Source: JAGTVG01 sp965365275 (GTDB lineage: Bacteria; Bacteroidota; Bacteroidia; Cytophagales; Cyclobacteriaceae). Taken from it: 64,000 bases of DNA. Position 1 is the stretch's first letter; the number at the start of each line of letters is the position of its first letter. Shown here piece after piece: positions 18,641 through 27,990 of the stretch. Location: the NCBI GenBank assembly GCA_965365275.1, contig CBDUBA010000003.1:53202-117201 (forward strand), read 5' to 3'. A program made the position numbers and the translations under genes. The notes beneath the pieces were generated by a model. It was not told the origin of the DNA. It saw only the letters and a program-made list of their open reading frames with translations, and searched no databases.

Positions 18641-19069
18641 TTAATTGCCATAATACTCTGCATAACTTGTCGGGGTTTCGTATAATTTTAAAGCATGCAG
18701 GGAAGCCCTGCCATCAGACTCCTTTTCAATCAGAGGAAACAGGATATTCCAGAATTCAATGATCAGGTTTTCACAACTTGTTAGCTTATCCTTCATAAAT
18801 GGTACATCCAGGTTGAGGTTCTTATGATCTACTGCCTCCAGGACCTCGTTTTTGACGATCGCTTTAAGATCTTTGAAATTCATTACAAATCCGGTATCCT
18901 GATCAAGAGCTCCTTTTATTGTCACAAACAGATCGAAATTATGGCCATGCCAGTTTTTATTGGCACAAGGTCCGAAAACTTCCTCATTCTTCTCTTCACT
19001 CCATTTCGGATTATATAGCTTATGGGCTGCACAAAAATGAACTTGTTTGGTGATATAAACCATTCTCAT
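18641..19069 (-). CDS. queD: 6-carboxytetrahydropterin / 6-pyruvoyltetrahydropterin synthase family protein
   Basis: A 142-residue member of the T-fold PTPS/QueD family. Zinc ligands are His in HFCAAH and HGHNF, and the active-site Cys lies in FGPCANKNWHGHNF. The Cys-to-HGH spacing with the extra NKNW residues resembles the PTPS subgroup as much as E. coli QueD. The later DHKNLNLD segment and the Glu in SCENLIIEFW complete the active site. QueE, the next enzyme of the 7-deazaguanine pathway, is encoded at 39.0-39.6 kb, which favours a queuosine role. It is followed by lpxB after 12 bases. Confidence 0.88.
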   Translation of the reverse strand: MRMVYITKQVHFCAAHKLYNPKWSEEKNEEVFGPCANKNWHGHNFDLFVTIKGALDQDTGFVMNFKDLKAIVKNEVLEAVDHKNLNLDVPFMKDKLTSCENLIIEFWNILFPLIEKESDGRASLHALKLYETPTSYAEYYGN

Positions 19070-19079
19070 TATATTTTTG
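19046..19079 (+). promoter_or_regulatory. promoter of the hldD-like gene
   Basis: TTTG (19046-19049) and TATTTTTG (19072-19079) are 22 bases apart, fitting the Bacteroidota -33/-7 pattern. The -33 element lies inside the divergent queD reading frame. Transcription would start near 19086, about 66 bases before the ATG. Confidence 0.5.
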
Positions 19080-19091
19080 TAATTATTGGTG

Positions 19092-19099
19092 CAAATATA
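19092..19099 (-). promoter_or_regulatory. -7 box for the queD-lpxB pair
   Basis: TATATTTG followed by C on the minus strand lies 22 bases upstream of the queD ATG. It faces the plus-strand promoter, so the two transcripts would overlap at their 5' ends. Confidence 0.4.
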
Positions 19100-19151
19100 C
19101 GAAGAAACATGGCCACCGATAATTCATTTTAATAATCTAACTGCAATCATT

Positions 19152-20114
19152 ATGATTATTGTAACCGGAGCGGCCGGATTTATTGGAAGTCAGTTGATCA
19201 AAAAACTGAATTCGGAAAATTTCAATGCGATTATCGCTGTTGACAAATTCGGTGATCCGGTGAAAAATGATCACCTGAAAGATCTCAAAATACTTGAACG
19301 TGTAGACCGGGATCTGTTTTTCGACTGGATTGTTGAAAACTATGAACAGGCTGAATTTATATTCCATATAGGTGCCCGGACAGATACTACCGAATTCGAC
19401 AGATCGATATTTGACACTTTGAATACCGGATACTCGAAGAAAATCTGGAAATGTTGTATTGAATACCAGATCCCTTTGATCTATGCTTCTTCCGCCGCTA
19501 CCTATGGATTGGGCGAACATGGATATATCGACCGTGAAGAGATCATTCCTTCCCTGAAGCCCCTGAACCCCTATGGTGATTCCAAAAATGATTTTGATGC
19601 CTGGGCCATATCACAAAAGGAAAAACCCTTTTACTGGGCAGGCTTGAAATTCTTCAATGTATATGGGCCAAATGAGGACCACAAGGGCCGTATGGCATCG
19701 GTAATATGGCATGCTTTTCACCAGATAAAGAAAACAGGCAAGATGAAACTCTTCAGGTCTCATAATCCTGATTATAAGGATGGAGAGCAGAAAAGAGACT
19801 TTGTTTTTGTTCAGGACGTTGTGGATGTCTGTTATTTTCTGATGCGCCTGAGAAAACATTCCGGGATTTATAACCTGGGAAGCGGTACCGCCAGAACATT
19901 CCTGGATCTTACCAGGCAGGTCTTCAAATCTATGGATATGGAAGAAATTATCGAGTTTATAGATACACCTGAAGATATACGCAATACCTATCAGTATTTC
20001 ACAGAAGCGAAAATGGATAAACTGCGGTCAGCAGGTTATATTAATGAATTCACATCCCTGGAAAAAGGAATAGAACAATATGTTAAAGAATACCTGATTC
20101 CAAAATACGGTTAG
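19152..20114 (+). CDS. hldD: ADP-L-glycero-D-manno-heptose-6-epimerase
   Basis: A 320-residue extended short-chain dehydrogenase that epimerises ADP-D-glycero-D-manno-heptose for the inner core of LPS. The NADP-binding GAAGFIG is at about 6-12. The active site includes Ser-rich YASSAATYG and the YxxxK motif in NPYGDSKNDFD. FFNVYGPNEDHKGRMAS is the HldD substrate segment. The ATG at 19152 is chosen over an in-frame TTG at 19086, because the Rossmann motif then starts at the normal position. With lpxB next door it forms a small LPS group, although on the opposite strand. Confidence 0.93.
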   Translation: MIIVTGAAGFIGSQLIKKLNSENFNAIIAVDKFGDPVKNDHLKDLKILERVDRDLFFDWIVENYEQAEFIFHIGARTDTTEFDRSIFDTLNTGYSKKIWKCCIEYQIPLIYASSAATYGLGEHGYIDREEIIPSLKPLNPYGDSKNDFDAWAISQKEKPFYWAGLKFFNVYGPNEDHKGRMASVIWHAFHQIKKTGKMKLFRSHNPDYKDGEQKRDFVFVQDVVDVCYFLMRLRKHSGIYNLGSGTARTFLDLTRQVFKSMDMEEIIEFIDTPEDIRNTYQYFTEAKMDKLRSAGYINEFTSLEKGIEQYVKEYLIPKYG

Positions 20115-20303
20115 ATCCCTTCATAACCCTGCTAATAATCGATCTACATTAAAATAACGTGACCTATTTGTGGATTTACAGTATCTAATAGCGGTCAGAA
20201 AGCAATGATCACTGAGACAACAAATCGACTTATTCATTTATTATCTGATCAAATTATTGTAAATTAATTGTTGATTTTATGTTTCAGGATATAAAAATCA
20301 GAA

Positions 20304-21026
20304 ATGATGAAAAATAGTATCGCTTTCCTTTTTCTTATTGTCACCTTAATTTGCTCTAACTCCCTTTATGCACAATTCGAGACCAGAGAGGGCAGGATTA
20401 TAAACGACGGATATCCTGGTGGCATCATCGAAACAGTGAACCTGGAAAAATCAGATGTCGTGGAAGGATCTTTTTTTATTAATGAATACTGGTCCGTCGG
20501 GGATGTTTTATTATACAATGGCAAAGCCATCTCCAGCATGCCGATGAAATACAATTTGCGGGATGAGGTACTTTTATTGCTTGATGCGAACAAGATATCC
20601 AGGGTTCTCAGGGATGATGAAATAGAAAAATTCGAATGGTTCGATTCAGAACAGAGACAAAATGTACTCTTTGTAAATTGCATGAATTACAAACTGGAGG
20701 ATGTACCCCTCGTGGGTTTCTTTGAGGTAGTAACTGAAGGGGATGTAGAATTGCTGCTTTTCCGTACATTGATACTTGATGAAGGGTATTACAGCGTAAC
20801 CCATGATGCAGGTCAATTAAACGACGAGTATGTCATAAAGGAATCCCTCTACCTTTCTAGGGAGAATTCTTTGTTTGAGGTAAAAGGGAAGAAGGAATTA
20901 TATAATTATTTCGGTGAACATGCGGATGCGGTGAAAAAATTCGTCAGGAATAACAATCTGAGATTGAAAAAACCTGTTGAACTTGCCAGGGTGATCGACT
21001 ATTATAACCGTTTGCTGACCATTTAG
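20304..21026 (+). CDS. secreted protein of unknown function
   Basis: A 240-residue protein with a clear signal peptide (hydrophobic residues 6-21, cleavage likely after SLYA at 22-26). The mature part is mixed alpha/beta with no cysteine-rich or catalytic pattern I recognise. It resembles the many 200-250-residue periplasmic proteins of Bacteroidota that end in a helical FGEHADAVKKFVRNNNL-type segment. It stands alone, with 189 bases of empty sequence upstream and the broken sulfotransferase converging 12 bases downstream. Confidence 0.7.
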   Translation: MMKNSIAFLFLIVTLICSNSLYAQFETREGRIINDGYPGGIIETVNLEKSDVVEGSFFINEYWSVGDVLLYNGKAISSMPMKYNLRDEVLLLLDANKISRVLRDDEIEKFEWFDSEQRQNVLFVNCMNYKLEDVPLVGFFEVVTEGDVELLLFRTLILDEGYYSVTHDAGQLNDEYVIKESLYLSRENSLFEVKGKKELYNYFGEHADAVKKFVRNNNLRLKKPVELARVIDYYNRLLTI

Positions 21027-21038
21027 CGATACAATCTC

Positions 21039-22091
21039 TTATAATGATTTGAGTATTTGTTTTTCCTCATAGATCTGCTTCAGAAGTTGATCCTGCTCAT
21101 ACCTTTTCTGCTGATCCTTCCTACTTACCGATTTCAGAAAATCTTTTTTAAGGATCGAATTGACATGATCAAATTCACGGATCTGATCTATAGAAAAATT
21201 TACAGGTGTTGTATGCGTCTTGTTCTCAAGTGAATAGCCATACTCAAACAATAATTTTCCCGCCACCTTTTCAAACAACCCGACCTCGTCCGGGTCCAGT
21301 TCCCTTTTATACTTATTGAAATTATTTTTCATCAGTGGCTTGGACAGGTTATGCCACATTTCACCGGAGGCTGCTGTGATCCTGGAGTCCTGTGATTCGT
21401 AGAATTTAAGGATATTATTAGAATATTCCAGCCCGATCAATTCACAAATCCTTTGGATCTCCTTTTGTGGCTGATGTAGCAGATCTTCATACTTTACCCG
21501 GATTGCCCTGCTTTTTCCGAATTTTTCCACATAGTAATTTTATAACTCCTGATCATCCCCCCACTGCCGGGCCAAATGATTGATGTGCTTTTCACCTACT
21601 ATGGTTTTTTTAAAACTGAGGGCCACATCACGTCCATCCCGGATAAGATGGATATAATAAGGTCTGAATCCATTTTTCTCGAAATAGTCTATGAAATAGA
21701 CATTGCGCATGCTTTTATTGAACCAATAACGGGCAGAATTCGCCACAGCGTTTACCTCATGAATAGCCAGGTAGATCCCGAGAAGTGTTCTTTCATTTGC
21801 GTGATACATGATCTGCTGCGGATCAAACTGGCTGTTCAGCCAGGGTACGGGATTTCGTTCTACGAAATTACAAATATCCGTTACAAGGTCCTTGAAATTG
21901 TCCTCAACTGTTAAATCTCCGTAAAATGATACAATCGGTTCAAAGGTCTTCAGGATATGGGGAGGATGCGGTGCAAACACGTCTTTCAGTTGGTTCAGCA
22001 TTACCCTCAGAAGATTAGATCCACTTCTCTGGGTACCAATGATCTGCACAGGAACCAGATCCTTCCATACGTCCTTCCTTTTTTCCCTCAT
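21039..22091 (-). pseudogene. PAPS-dependent sulfotransferase interrupted by an in-frame stop
   Basis: The reading frame from ATG 22091 encodes a sulfotransferase-family protein that stops at a TAA (21542-21540) after 183 residues. The same frame continues without shift for another 166 codons to 21039. The first part has the 5'-phosphosulfate loop IGTQRSGSNLLR (about 17-28) and the 3'-phosphate motif LIRDGRDVALSF (about 150-161). The second part has the expected RVKYEDLLHQP and IGLEYSNNILKFYE. The codon order around the break is Gln-Glu-Leu-stop-Asn-Tyr-Tyr-Val, so one base change would explain it. Either the gene is dead, the stop is read through, or the base is a sequencing error. A GTG at 21530 could allow a separate C-terminal peptide. 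Its ATG overlaps the stop of the chromate transporter gene (ATGA). Confidence 0.82.
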
Positions 22092-23320
22092 AACGATCCA
22101 AAGAATATTCCTGCCAGACCTGCCAGTGGTATAATGATCAATAAATCTACCTTGAACCGGAATGTCAGGATAAATGCGAGCACAAAAATAATCAATTGAA
22201 GCAACTCATGCGGCATTGAACGGATTATTATAAAACAAGCTGCATAGATCATTCCGATCACTACTGGATGGATTCCTTTAAAAATTGCTTTCAGGACCGG
22301 GGAGGTTTTGAAATGATCAATAAACCGGGAACATATCATAATTAGTATTCCAGGAGGTAAGAACATGGCAATGGTGGCCAGAACTGCTCCTGAAATGCCA
22401 GCTACTTTATAACCAATAAACGTGGCACTTATCATAATCGGCCCCGGGGTTATTTGTCCCATGGCTATACCATCTATAAATTCTTTTTCAGTAAGCCAAC
22501 CCAGGTTTGTAACCACCAACTCCTGCAACATGGGAATGAAAACATATCCCCCTCCGAATAAAGTTATGCTTACGAGGCTTAAAGTTGAAAATAGCTTATT
22601 TAATACATATAGTTTCTCAGGCAATACACCCTCCGGCAACCATGAAGATCCTATAATTACGATAATGAATAAAAGTAAAATGGTGAACCAAAATAAATTA
22701 TCCTTTACTTCCTTAATCAAGATTTCCCGGATTGATTTGCTTCCCTTTTGCGCTTCGCTTTCAACATGGTTAGATGGCCTGAATAACAGGATCCCGCTTA
22801 TACCCCCCAATATTACCAGAATAAGCGTAATATAGAAACCTCCTATAAAAATGACTAAAGTGAAAGCTATGACTGCCAGAATATATTGTTTAAAATCCCG
22901 GATATTTTTACGTGTCATATTGATGGATACTGCCAGAATAATGGCGGCCACGGCAGGTAAAACGCCATCGAAGAATTTCTGGAACTGGGCAATGTTCCCG
23001 AACTTATAATATATTATGGACAATCCCAGTATGAGAAAGAATGACGGAAGAACAACGGCAAGCATACTTATAATCCCCCCCTTCACTCCCCTGAGACGAT
23101 ATCCTATGAAGGTTATTACATTAACAGCTATGGGACCCGGAAGTACAGTGGCAAGCGAAATACCATCGAGTATGTCCTCATCTCCTATGGTTTTTCGTTT
23201 TTCCACAAGTTCTTTCTGAACGATGGAAATAAGTGCCATAAAACCGCCAAAAGCTGTGGATCCGATCTTCAGAAACTTCCAAAATAAATAGGAAAGGTCA
23301 GGTTCTTTATTTGGTTTCAC
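22088..23320 (-). CDS. chrA: chromate transporter family protein (ChrA-like)
   Basis: A long-chain CHR protein with two homologous halves, about 410 residues from the GTG at 23320. The first half has FLKIGSTAFGGFMALI, LDGISLATVLPGPIAVN and a GY pair. The second half has TLFGGGYVFIPML, FIDGIAMGQITPGPIM and IGYKVAG. About ten to twelve transmembrane segments fit. An in-frame ATG at 23425 would add 35 residues (MNYILYSVSIF onward) that do not look like ChrA, so the GTG is preferred; this choice is uncertain. The family exports chromate, and some members are linked to sulfate. The stop overlaps the sulfotransferase start by 4 bases. Confidence 0.88.
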   Translation of the reverse strand: MKPNKEPDLSYLFWKFLKIGSTAFGGFMALISIVQKELVEKRKTIGDEDILDGISLATVLPGPIAVNVITFIGYRLRGVKGGIISMLAVVLPSFFLILGLSIIYYKFGNIAQFQKFFDGVLPAVAAIILAVSINMTRKNIRDFKQYILAVIAFTLVIFIGGFYITLILVILGGISGILLFRPSNHVESEAQKGSKSIREILIKEVKDNLFWFTILLLFIIVIIGSSWLPEGVLPEKLYVLNKLFSTLSLVSITLFGGGYVFIPMLQELVVTNLGWLTEKEFIDGIAMGQITPGPIMISATFIGYKVAGISGAVLATIAMFLPPGILIMICSRFIDHFKTSPVLKAIFKGIHPVVIGMIYAACFIIIRSMPHELLQLIIFVLAFILTFRFKVDLLIIIPLAGLAGIFFGSL

Positions 23321-23523
23321 ACCAGAATGATTAGTTAATCTCAACAGGCATGCATTATAGTAAAAATAATATTCAATATAAAGCAGTGTATGAAATATAG
23401 ACACAGAATAGAGTATGTAGTTCAATGGGTAAATATACGGTCATGAAACCTACACTTGTTAGAAGGCTGGATTAATAATTTGGTCCTTCAAAAATGGTTA
23501 AAACAGTGTGATTTAGTATTTTT

Positions 23524-25752
23524 ATGCAATCCAAGACGTTGATTATAGTTGTGAAGGGATCCAGGGCATTTCTATTCTTTATATTTCTATCGGTTATAAG
23601 CCTAAATATTGGATATGGACAACACTCTGTAGCACGAAAATGGAATGAAGTGTTATTGGAAGGGATACGGAACGATTACGCAAGGCCAACCGTACATGCC
23701 AGAAATCTATTCCATACCTCTATGGCTTTATATGATGCATGGGCTATATATGAAGCCGAGGTAAGCACATATTTTCTTGGTAATAATATCGGAGGATATA
23801 TCTGTAATTTTGACTGGATACCCTTAGCTACAGATAAAAAGGCAGCTCAGGAGGAAGCAATGAGTTTTGCAGCTTACCGTTTATTGAAACATCGTTTTGG
23901 GAATACACCTGGGGCCTCTCACACCCTTAGCCTAATAGACTCTCTGTTTTCCACGCTTGGTTTTAATCCGGAGTATATTTCAACCGATTATACCAGCAAT
24001 GTGCCAGCCGCTATAGGAAATTATCTGGCCCAAAGTATTATAGAATTCGGGTATCAGGATGGCTCTAATGAGATAAATGATTATTCAAACCTCCACTATA
24101 TCCCTTTAAATCCTTCATTATCACCGAAATATCCCGGAAATCCGGATCTGATCGATGCAAATCGCTGGCAACCCTTAACACTGGACGTATTTATCGATCA
24201 AAGTGGTAATGAAATTCCATTCAATACACCTGAATTTTTAAGCCCGGAATGGGGGAATGTAGTTCCATTTGCCTTATCTAAAAATGATCTGACTACAGGT
24301 ATCCGTGATGGCAAAGAATACCAGGTTTACCATGATCCGGGAAGTCCTCCCCAACTAGACCAGGATGGAGGAGGATTGACTTCTGAGTATATTTGGGGAT
24401 TTACATTGGTTGCACTCTGGTCAGCACATCTCGATCCAAATGATTCCGTACTCTGGGATATTTCTCCGGCATCGATGGGGAATATACAAGATTTTCCAAA
24501 TACCATAGAGGATCTGAGAGATTTCTATAATCAATTAGATGGCGGAGATCCTGGAATTGGATATAGTGTAAATCCAAGTACAGGGAAACCTTATGATCCG
24601 CAAATTGTACCACGTGGTGATTATACACGTGTTTTAGCCGAGTTTTGGGCAGACGGTCCCGATTCCGAAACACCTCCAGGTCACTGGTATACAATCCTGA
24701 ACTATGTAAGTGATCATCCTGAACTGGAAAAACGTTTTAAAGGCGAAGGGCCTCTAATGGATGACCTGGAATGGGATGTGAAAACCTACTTCATTCTGGG
24801 TGGTGCTATGCATGATGCGGCGATATCCGCATGGGGAATCAAAGGATGGTATGATTATATTCGGCCCATTTCTGCCATTAGATATATGGCAGATCACGGA
24901 CAAAGCACAGAGCCTGATCTGCCCAGCTTTTCCGTTCATGGGATCCCCCTTGTTGAAAACCTGATTGAACTTGTTGAAGAAGGAGATCCGCTTGCAGGAC
25001 CCGGTAATGAAAACCTGAACAAGATCAAATTATTTACATGGAGAGGTCCGGACTATATTGAGGATCCTGAGACTGATGTTGCGGGTGTAGGCTGGATCCT
25101 TGCTGAAAACTGGTGGCCTTATCAAAGGCCTTCTTTTGTCACACCACCATTCGCAGGTTATGTTTCAGGACATTCTACTTTTTCCCGGGCAGCCGCTGAA
25201 GTATTAACGCTGATTACTGGAGATCCTTTCTTTCCCGGAGGAAAAGGAGAATTTGAAGTAAAGAAAAATGAATTTCTGGTTTTCGAGGACGGCCCCAGCG
25301 TTGACCTGGTTCTTGAATGGGCAACATACAGGGATGCTTCCGACCAAACCAGCCTGTCAAGGATTTGGGGTGGCATACACCCGCCGGCTGATGATATTCC
25401 AGGAAGGATTATTGGTGAAAGAATAGGCATACAGGCCTTTGAATATGCCGAAAATCTGTTCTCAGGAAAAATAACTGGAATAACTTTAATGGAGAATAAA
25501 GTTCCCGGCAACATAAAATTATATCCCAATCCGGCATTTCAGGGTGATAACGTCACCTTCGAATCAGAATATGGATCAATCAGCAGTGTTCAGATCTATA
25601 ATTCCACCGGGGGGCTTGTTTTAATTAAAAATAATAATAAGAATCCGGGTAATAGATTTTCCCTGAATACAGATGGATTGGCACAGGGCTTTTATTATAT
25701 ATCCATCCGGACAGGACAACAGCGGATAAACAAAAAACTGATTATAAAATAA
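23524..25752 (+). CDS. vanadium-dependent haloperoxidase-like protein with T9SS sorting domain
   Basis: A 742-residue secreted protein of the PAP2/vanadium haloperoxidase superfamily. It has a long signal peptide (about 1-32), then the RNDYARPTVHARNLFH segment typical of large bacterial members. The three vanadate/phosphate-binding motifs are present in order: KGWYDYIRP (about 440-448), YVSGHSTFSR (about 546-555) and SRIWGGIHPPADD (about 612-624), giving the Arg, Ser-Gly-His and Arg-His expected. The last 80 residues form a type A T9SS domain (KLYPNPAF start, GFYYISI, KKLIIK end), so it is exported to the surface. It may be a haloperoxidase or an acid phosphatase; sequence alone does not decide. 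It converges on the FG-GAP gene 39 bases away. Confidence 0.87.
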   Translation: MQSKTLIIVVKGSRAFLFFIFLSVISLNIGYGQHSVARKWNEVLLEGIRNDYARPTVHARNLFHTSMALYDAWAIYEAEVSTYFLGNNIGGYICNFDWIPLATDKKAAQEEAMSFAAYRLLKHRFGNTPGASHTLSLIDSLFSTLGFNPEYISTDYTSNVPAAIGNYLAQSIIEFGYQDGSNEINDYSNLHYIPLNPSLSPKYPGNPDLIDANRWQPLTLDVFIDQSGNEIPFNTPEFLSPEWGNVVPFALSKNDLTTGIRDGKEYQVYHDPGSPPQLDQDGGGLTSEYIWGFTLVALWSAHLDPNDSVLWDISPASMGNIQDFPNTIEDLRDFYNQLDGGDPGIGYSVNPSTGKPYDPQIVPRGDYTRVLAEFWADGPDSETPPGHWYTILNYVSDHPELEKRFKGEGPLMDDLEWDVKTYFILGGAMHDAAISAWGIKGWYDYIRPISAIRYMADHGQSTEPDLPSFSVHGIPLVENLIELVEEGDPLAGPGNENLNKIKLFTWRGPDYIEDPETDVAGVGWILAENWWPYQRPSFVTPPFAGYVSGHSTFSRAAAEVLTLITGDPFFPGGKGEFEVKKNEFLVFEDGPSVDLVLEWATYRDASDQTSLSRIWGGIHPPADDIPGRIIGERIGIQAFEYAENLFSGKITGITLMENKVPGNIKLYPNPAFQGDNVTFESEYGSISSVQIYNSTGGLVLIKNNNKNPGNRFSLNTDGLAQGFYYISIRTGQQRINKKLIIK

Positions 25753-25791
25753 CCTTGGTATACCATAGGAATGTTGGCCTGATTTAACAAA

Positions 25792-27969
25792 TTACTTAAT
25801 CTTCAATTTCCGGCTAAACATTCCATTTTTGAAACTGCCAAGAATGATATACATCCCGGGATCCAGTGAATTTAAATTGAATGAAACAGGCATGACCCTA
25901 TCCGTAAGAAGCATCTTTTTTGTTTCTAATAATGCACCGGATATTGAATAAAGTTCAAGAGATATATATTGATTGAACAATTGATCATCAGCCATGATAT
26001 ATAAGAAATTTTCTGCCGGGTTCGGAAAGAGGGTGAATGTATGCGATTCAGTTTCAATACCAGTTACCAGGTCTACTTCAATCTCTTTTGAGATACTGCA
26101 CCCATTTTGATCTCTAACTTCAAGCGTATGGACACCCGGACCAATCCCGGATACAAAACTGGTATCCCTTCCACTTACGCTCCACAAATAATGATAAGGG
26201 GATTCCCCACCTTTCACTATGGCTTCAATTGAACCGTTGTACTCGTCAAAATCAGCTGGTTCAACCCGAATGTCCACCTCAGGTAATTCCAATACTTCTA
26301 TATTAACCGTGTCCGAATAGGCGATCATTCCATTTGGATCCGAGATCCGGACAAAATACGTACCTGGAGATCTTACAGTAATGCTTTTTGTAGTTTCTCC
26401 ATTACTCCACAAATAATCTTCATAATATCCGGTTTCAATGATAATTGAATCTCCTTCACAAAAAGATAATCTGTCAATGTAGTATACCTCAGGTGGCAAT
26501 TGAGAACTACCCTCTCTTATTCTGAGAGCCTGGTTGACAGGTACATTTCTGATAATATCCTCCATTCCACTGGGCCATAAAACCTTTATTGAATCAACTA
26601 ATGAGGCATTTCCAAGTCCAATCATAGTATAAGAAGAATTCTGTCCCAGAAATCCACTAGCAGAGCCAGTAAAATGCATAATTTCTAAACCGGAAGAATA
26701 CACATATAGAAAAGCTCCGATACCATCCCGGTTGGAGATTACCCCTTCCAGTTTAATTTTGATCCAATGATTATCTCCCGCTGAATTCATCCATAACATC
26801 GATCTATATGTATCGAAATTATTAACGATGATATCGGGGAATCCGTCATTGTTAATATCTCCGATAGCATTAGAGAAGCTTATCACAGTATCCTGGTTAA
26901 AACCTGGTTTTTCATCAATAAACTGTCCGTCACCTGTATTGGTATACAGGATACTGGGGATTTCATCCGCACCTTCCAGCATCCCGCTGACATACAGGTC
27001 CATGTCGCCGTCAAGGTCATAATCAAGAAAATTTGCCCCCCAGGCATATCCAAGATAATCCACCCCGGCTTCAAGGGCTACTTCCTCAAAGGATTCATCT
27101 CCATTGTTCTTTAATAGCTTATTCCCTTCCGGGATATTTGTAATGTAAATATCCAGATATTGATCGCCATTATAGTCTCCTGCGGTCACGCTCATCCCAT
27201 CCATGACCAGATTTGCATTTGAAGAGACACTAATATCAGAGAAAGTACCATCACCCATATTTTTCAGCAGTGTATTTCCGGCCCTTTTATCCTGGGCAAT
27301 ATATAGATCCGGATAAAGATCATTGTTGATATCAATAAATGAGGCACAAAAAGGGCGTTTCAGGGAATCCGCTGTTAGACTTAACAAAGTTACATCCTGA
27401 AATTTCCCATCTCCCTGGTTCAAGTACAGGTTATTCACATTTGCCTCACCATCTGTTCGTTTATTGGTAACATACAGATCAAGCCATCCATCTCTGTCAA
27501 CATCCCCCCAGGTTGCCCCATAGGATCTTAATTTTGCATGGGAGAGTCCTGATTCTTCAGTTACGTCCGTGAAAACCATATCTTGATTGTTATACAGACG
27601 GTTAACATCTTCATAACAGGTGACAAACAGATCTTTATCTCCATCGTTGTCGTAATCAATCCAGAGCACCTGCTTTGATTCGCACAGATTGTTGACCAGG
27701 GCTTCCAGGTGCTCAAACATTCCCTGGTTGTTTTTATAAAAATAAATCGGCCTGCCGCGTTCGGTGGCCAGGGTTATGTCATCCCATCCATCCCCGTCAA
27801 AATCATGAAAGCTGACCCCCCCTCCGGTTGATCCCAGCCCGAATATATGATCAATCCCTTTCTCCAGAGCTACGTCCTCATAGGTTTGTGCATGCAGCAA
27901 GTTACGTGATAGGATCAACATTGTTAGTAGTCCCATCAATCGTATGATATGTTCTTTGGATATCCGCAT
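25792..27969 (-). CDS. FG-GAP/VCBS and ASPIC/UnbV domain protein with T9SS sorting domain
   Basis: A 725-residue secreted protein with a signal peptide ending near LLHAQ (about 28). Seven or more calcium-binding FG-GAP repeats follow, each with a DxDxDG-type loop (DFDGDGWDD, DYDNDGDKD, DVDRDGWLD, DINNDLYPD, DYNGDQYLD, DYDLDGDMD, DINNDGFPD), which would fold into a beta-propeller. An ASPIC/UnbV domain (GIGAFLYVYS to VNQALRI) and two Ig/SprB-like modules (WSNGETTKSITV, then GGESPYHYLWSVSG) follow. The C terminus is a T9SS domain (FTLFPNPAENFLY to SRKLKIK). It is the last gene of a same-strand trio with two arylsulfotransferase-like lipoproteins, 21 bases away. Role unknown: adhesion, glycan binding or partner of those enzymes. 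Confidence 0.87.
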   Translation of the reverse strand: MRISKEHIIRLMGLLTMLILSRNLLHAQTYEDVALEKGIDHIFGLGSTGGGVSFHDFDGDGWDDITLATERGRPIYFYKNNQGMFEHLEALVNNLCESKQVLWIDYDNDGDKDLFVTCYEDVNRLYNNQDMVFTDVTEESGLSHAKLRSYGATWGDVDRDGWLDLYVTNKRTDGEANVNNLYLNQGDGKFQDVTLLSLTADSLKRPFCASFIDINNDLYPDLYIAQDKRAGNTLLKNMGDGTFSDISVSSNANLVMDGMSVTAGDYNGDQYLDIYITNIPEGNKLLKNNGDESFEEVALEAGVDYLGYAWGANFLDYDLDGDMDLYVSGMLEGADEIPSILYTNTGDGQFIDEKPGFNQDTVISFSNAIGDINNDGFPDIIVNNFDTYRSMLWMNSAGDNHWIKIKLEGVISNRDGIGAFLYVYSSGLEIMHFTGSASGFLGQNSSYTMIGLGNASLVDSIKVLWPSGMEDIIRNVPVNQALRIREGSSQLPPEVYYIDRLSFCEGDSIIIETGYYEDYLWSNGETTKSITVRSPGTYFVRISDPNGMIAYSDTVNIEVLELPEVDIRVEPADFDEYNGSIEAIVKGGESPYHYLWSVSGRDTSFVSGIGPGVHTLEVRDQNGCSISKEIEVDLVTGIETESHTFTLFPNPAENFLYIMADDQLFNQYISLELYSISGALLETKKMLLTDRVMPVSFNLNSLDPGMYIILGSFKNGMFSRKLKIK

Positions 27970-27990
27970 CCTAGTTTTGTAAAACCTAAA

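Noticed and set aside
19086..19151. Upstream start for the hldD-like gene
   Set aside because: It uses TTG and adds residues before the Rossmann loop; ATG at 19152 gives the family start.
21530..21542. Frameshift between two sulfotransferase fragments
   Set aside because: The two fragments are in the same frame; only a TAA separates them.
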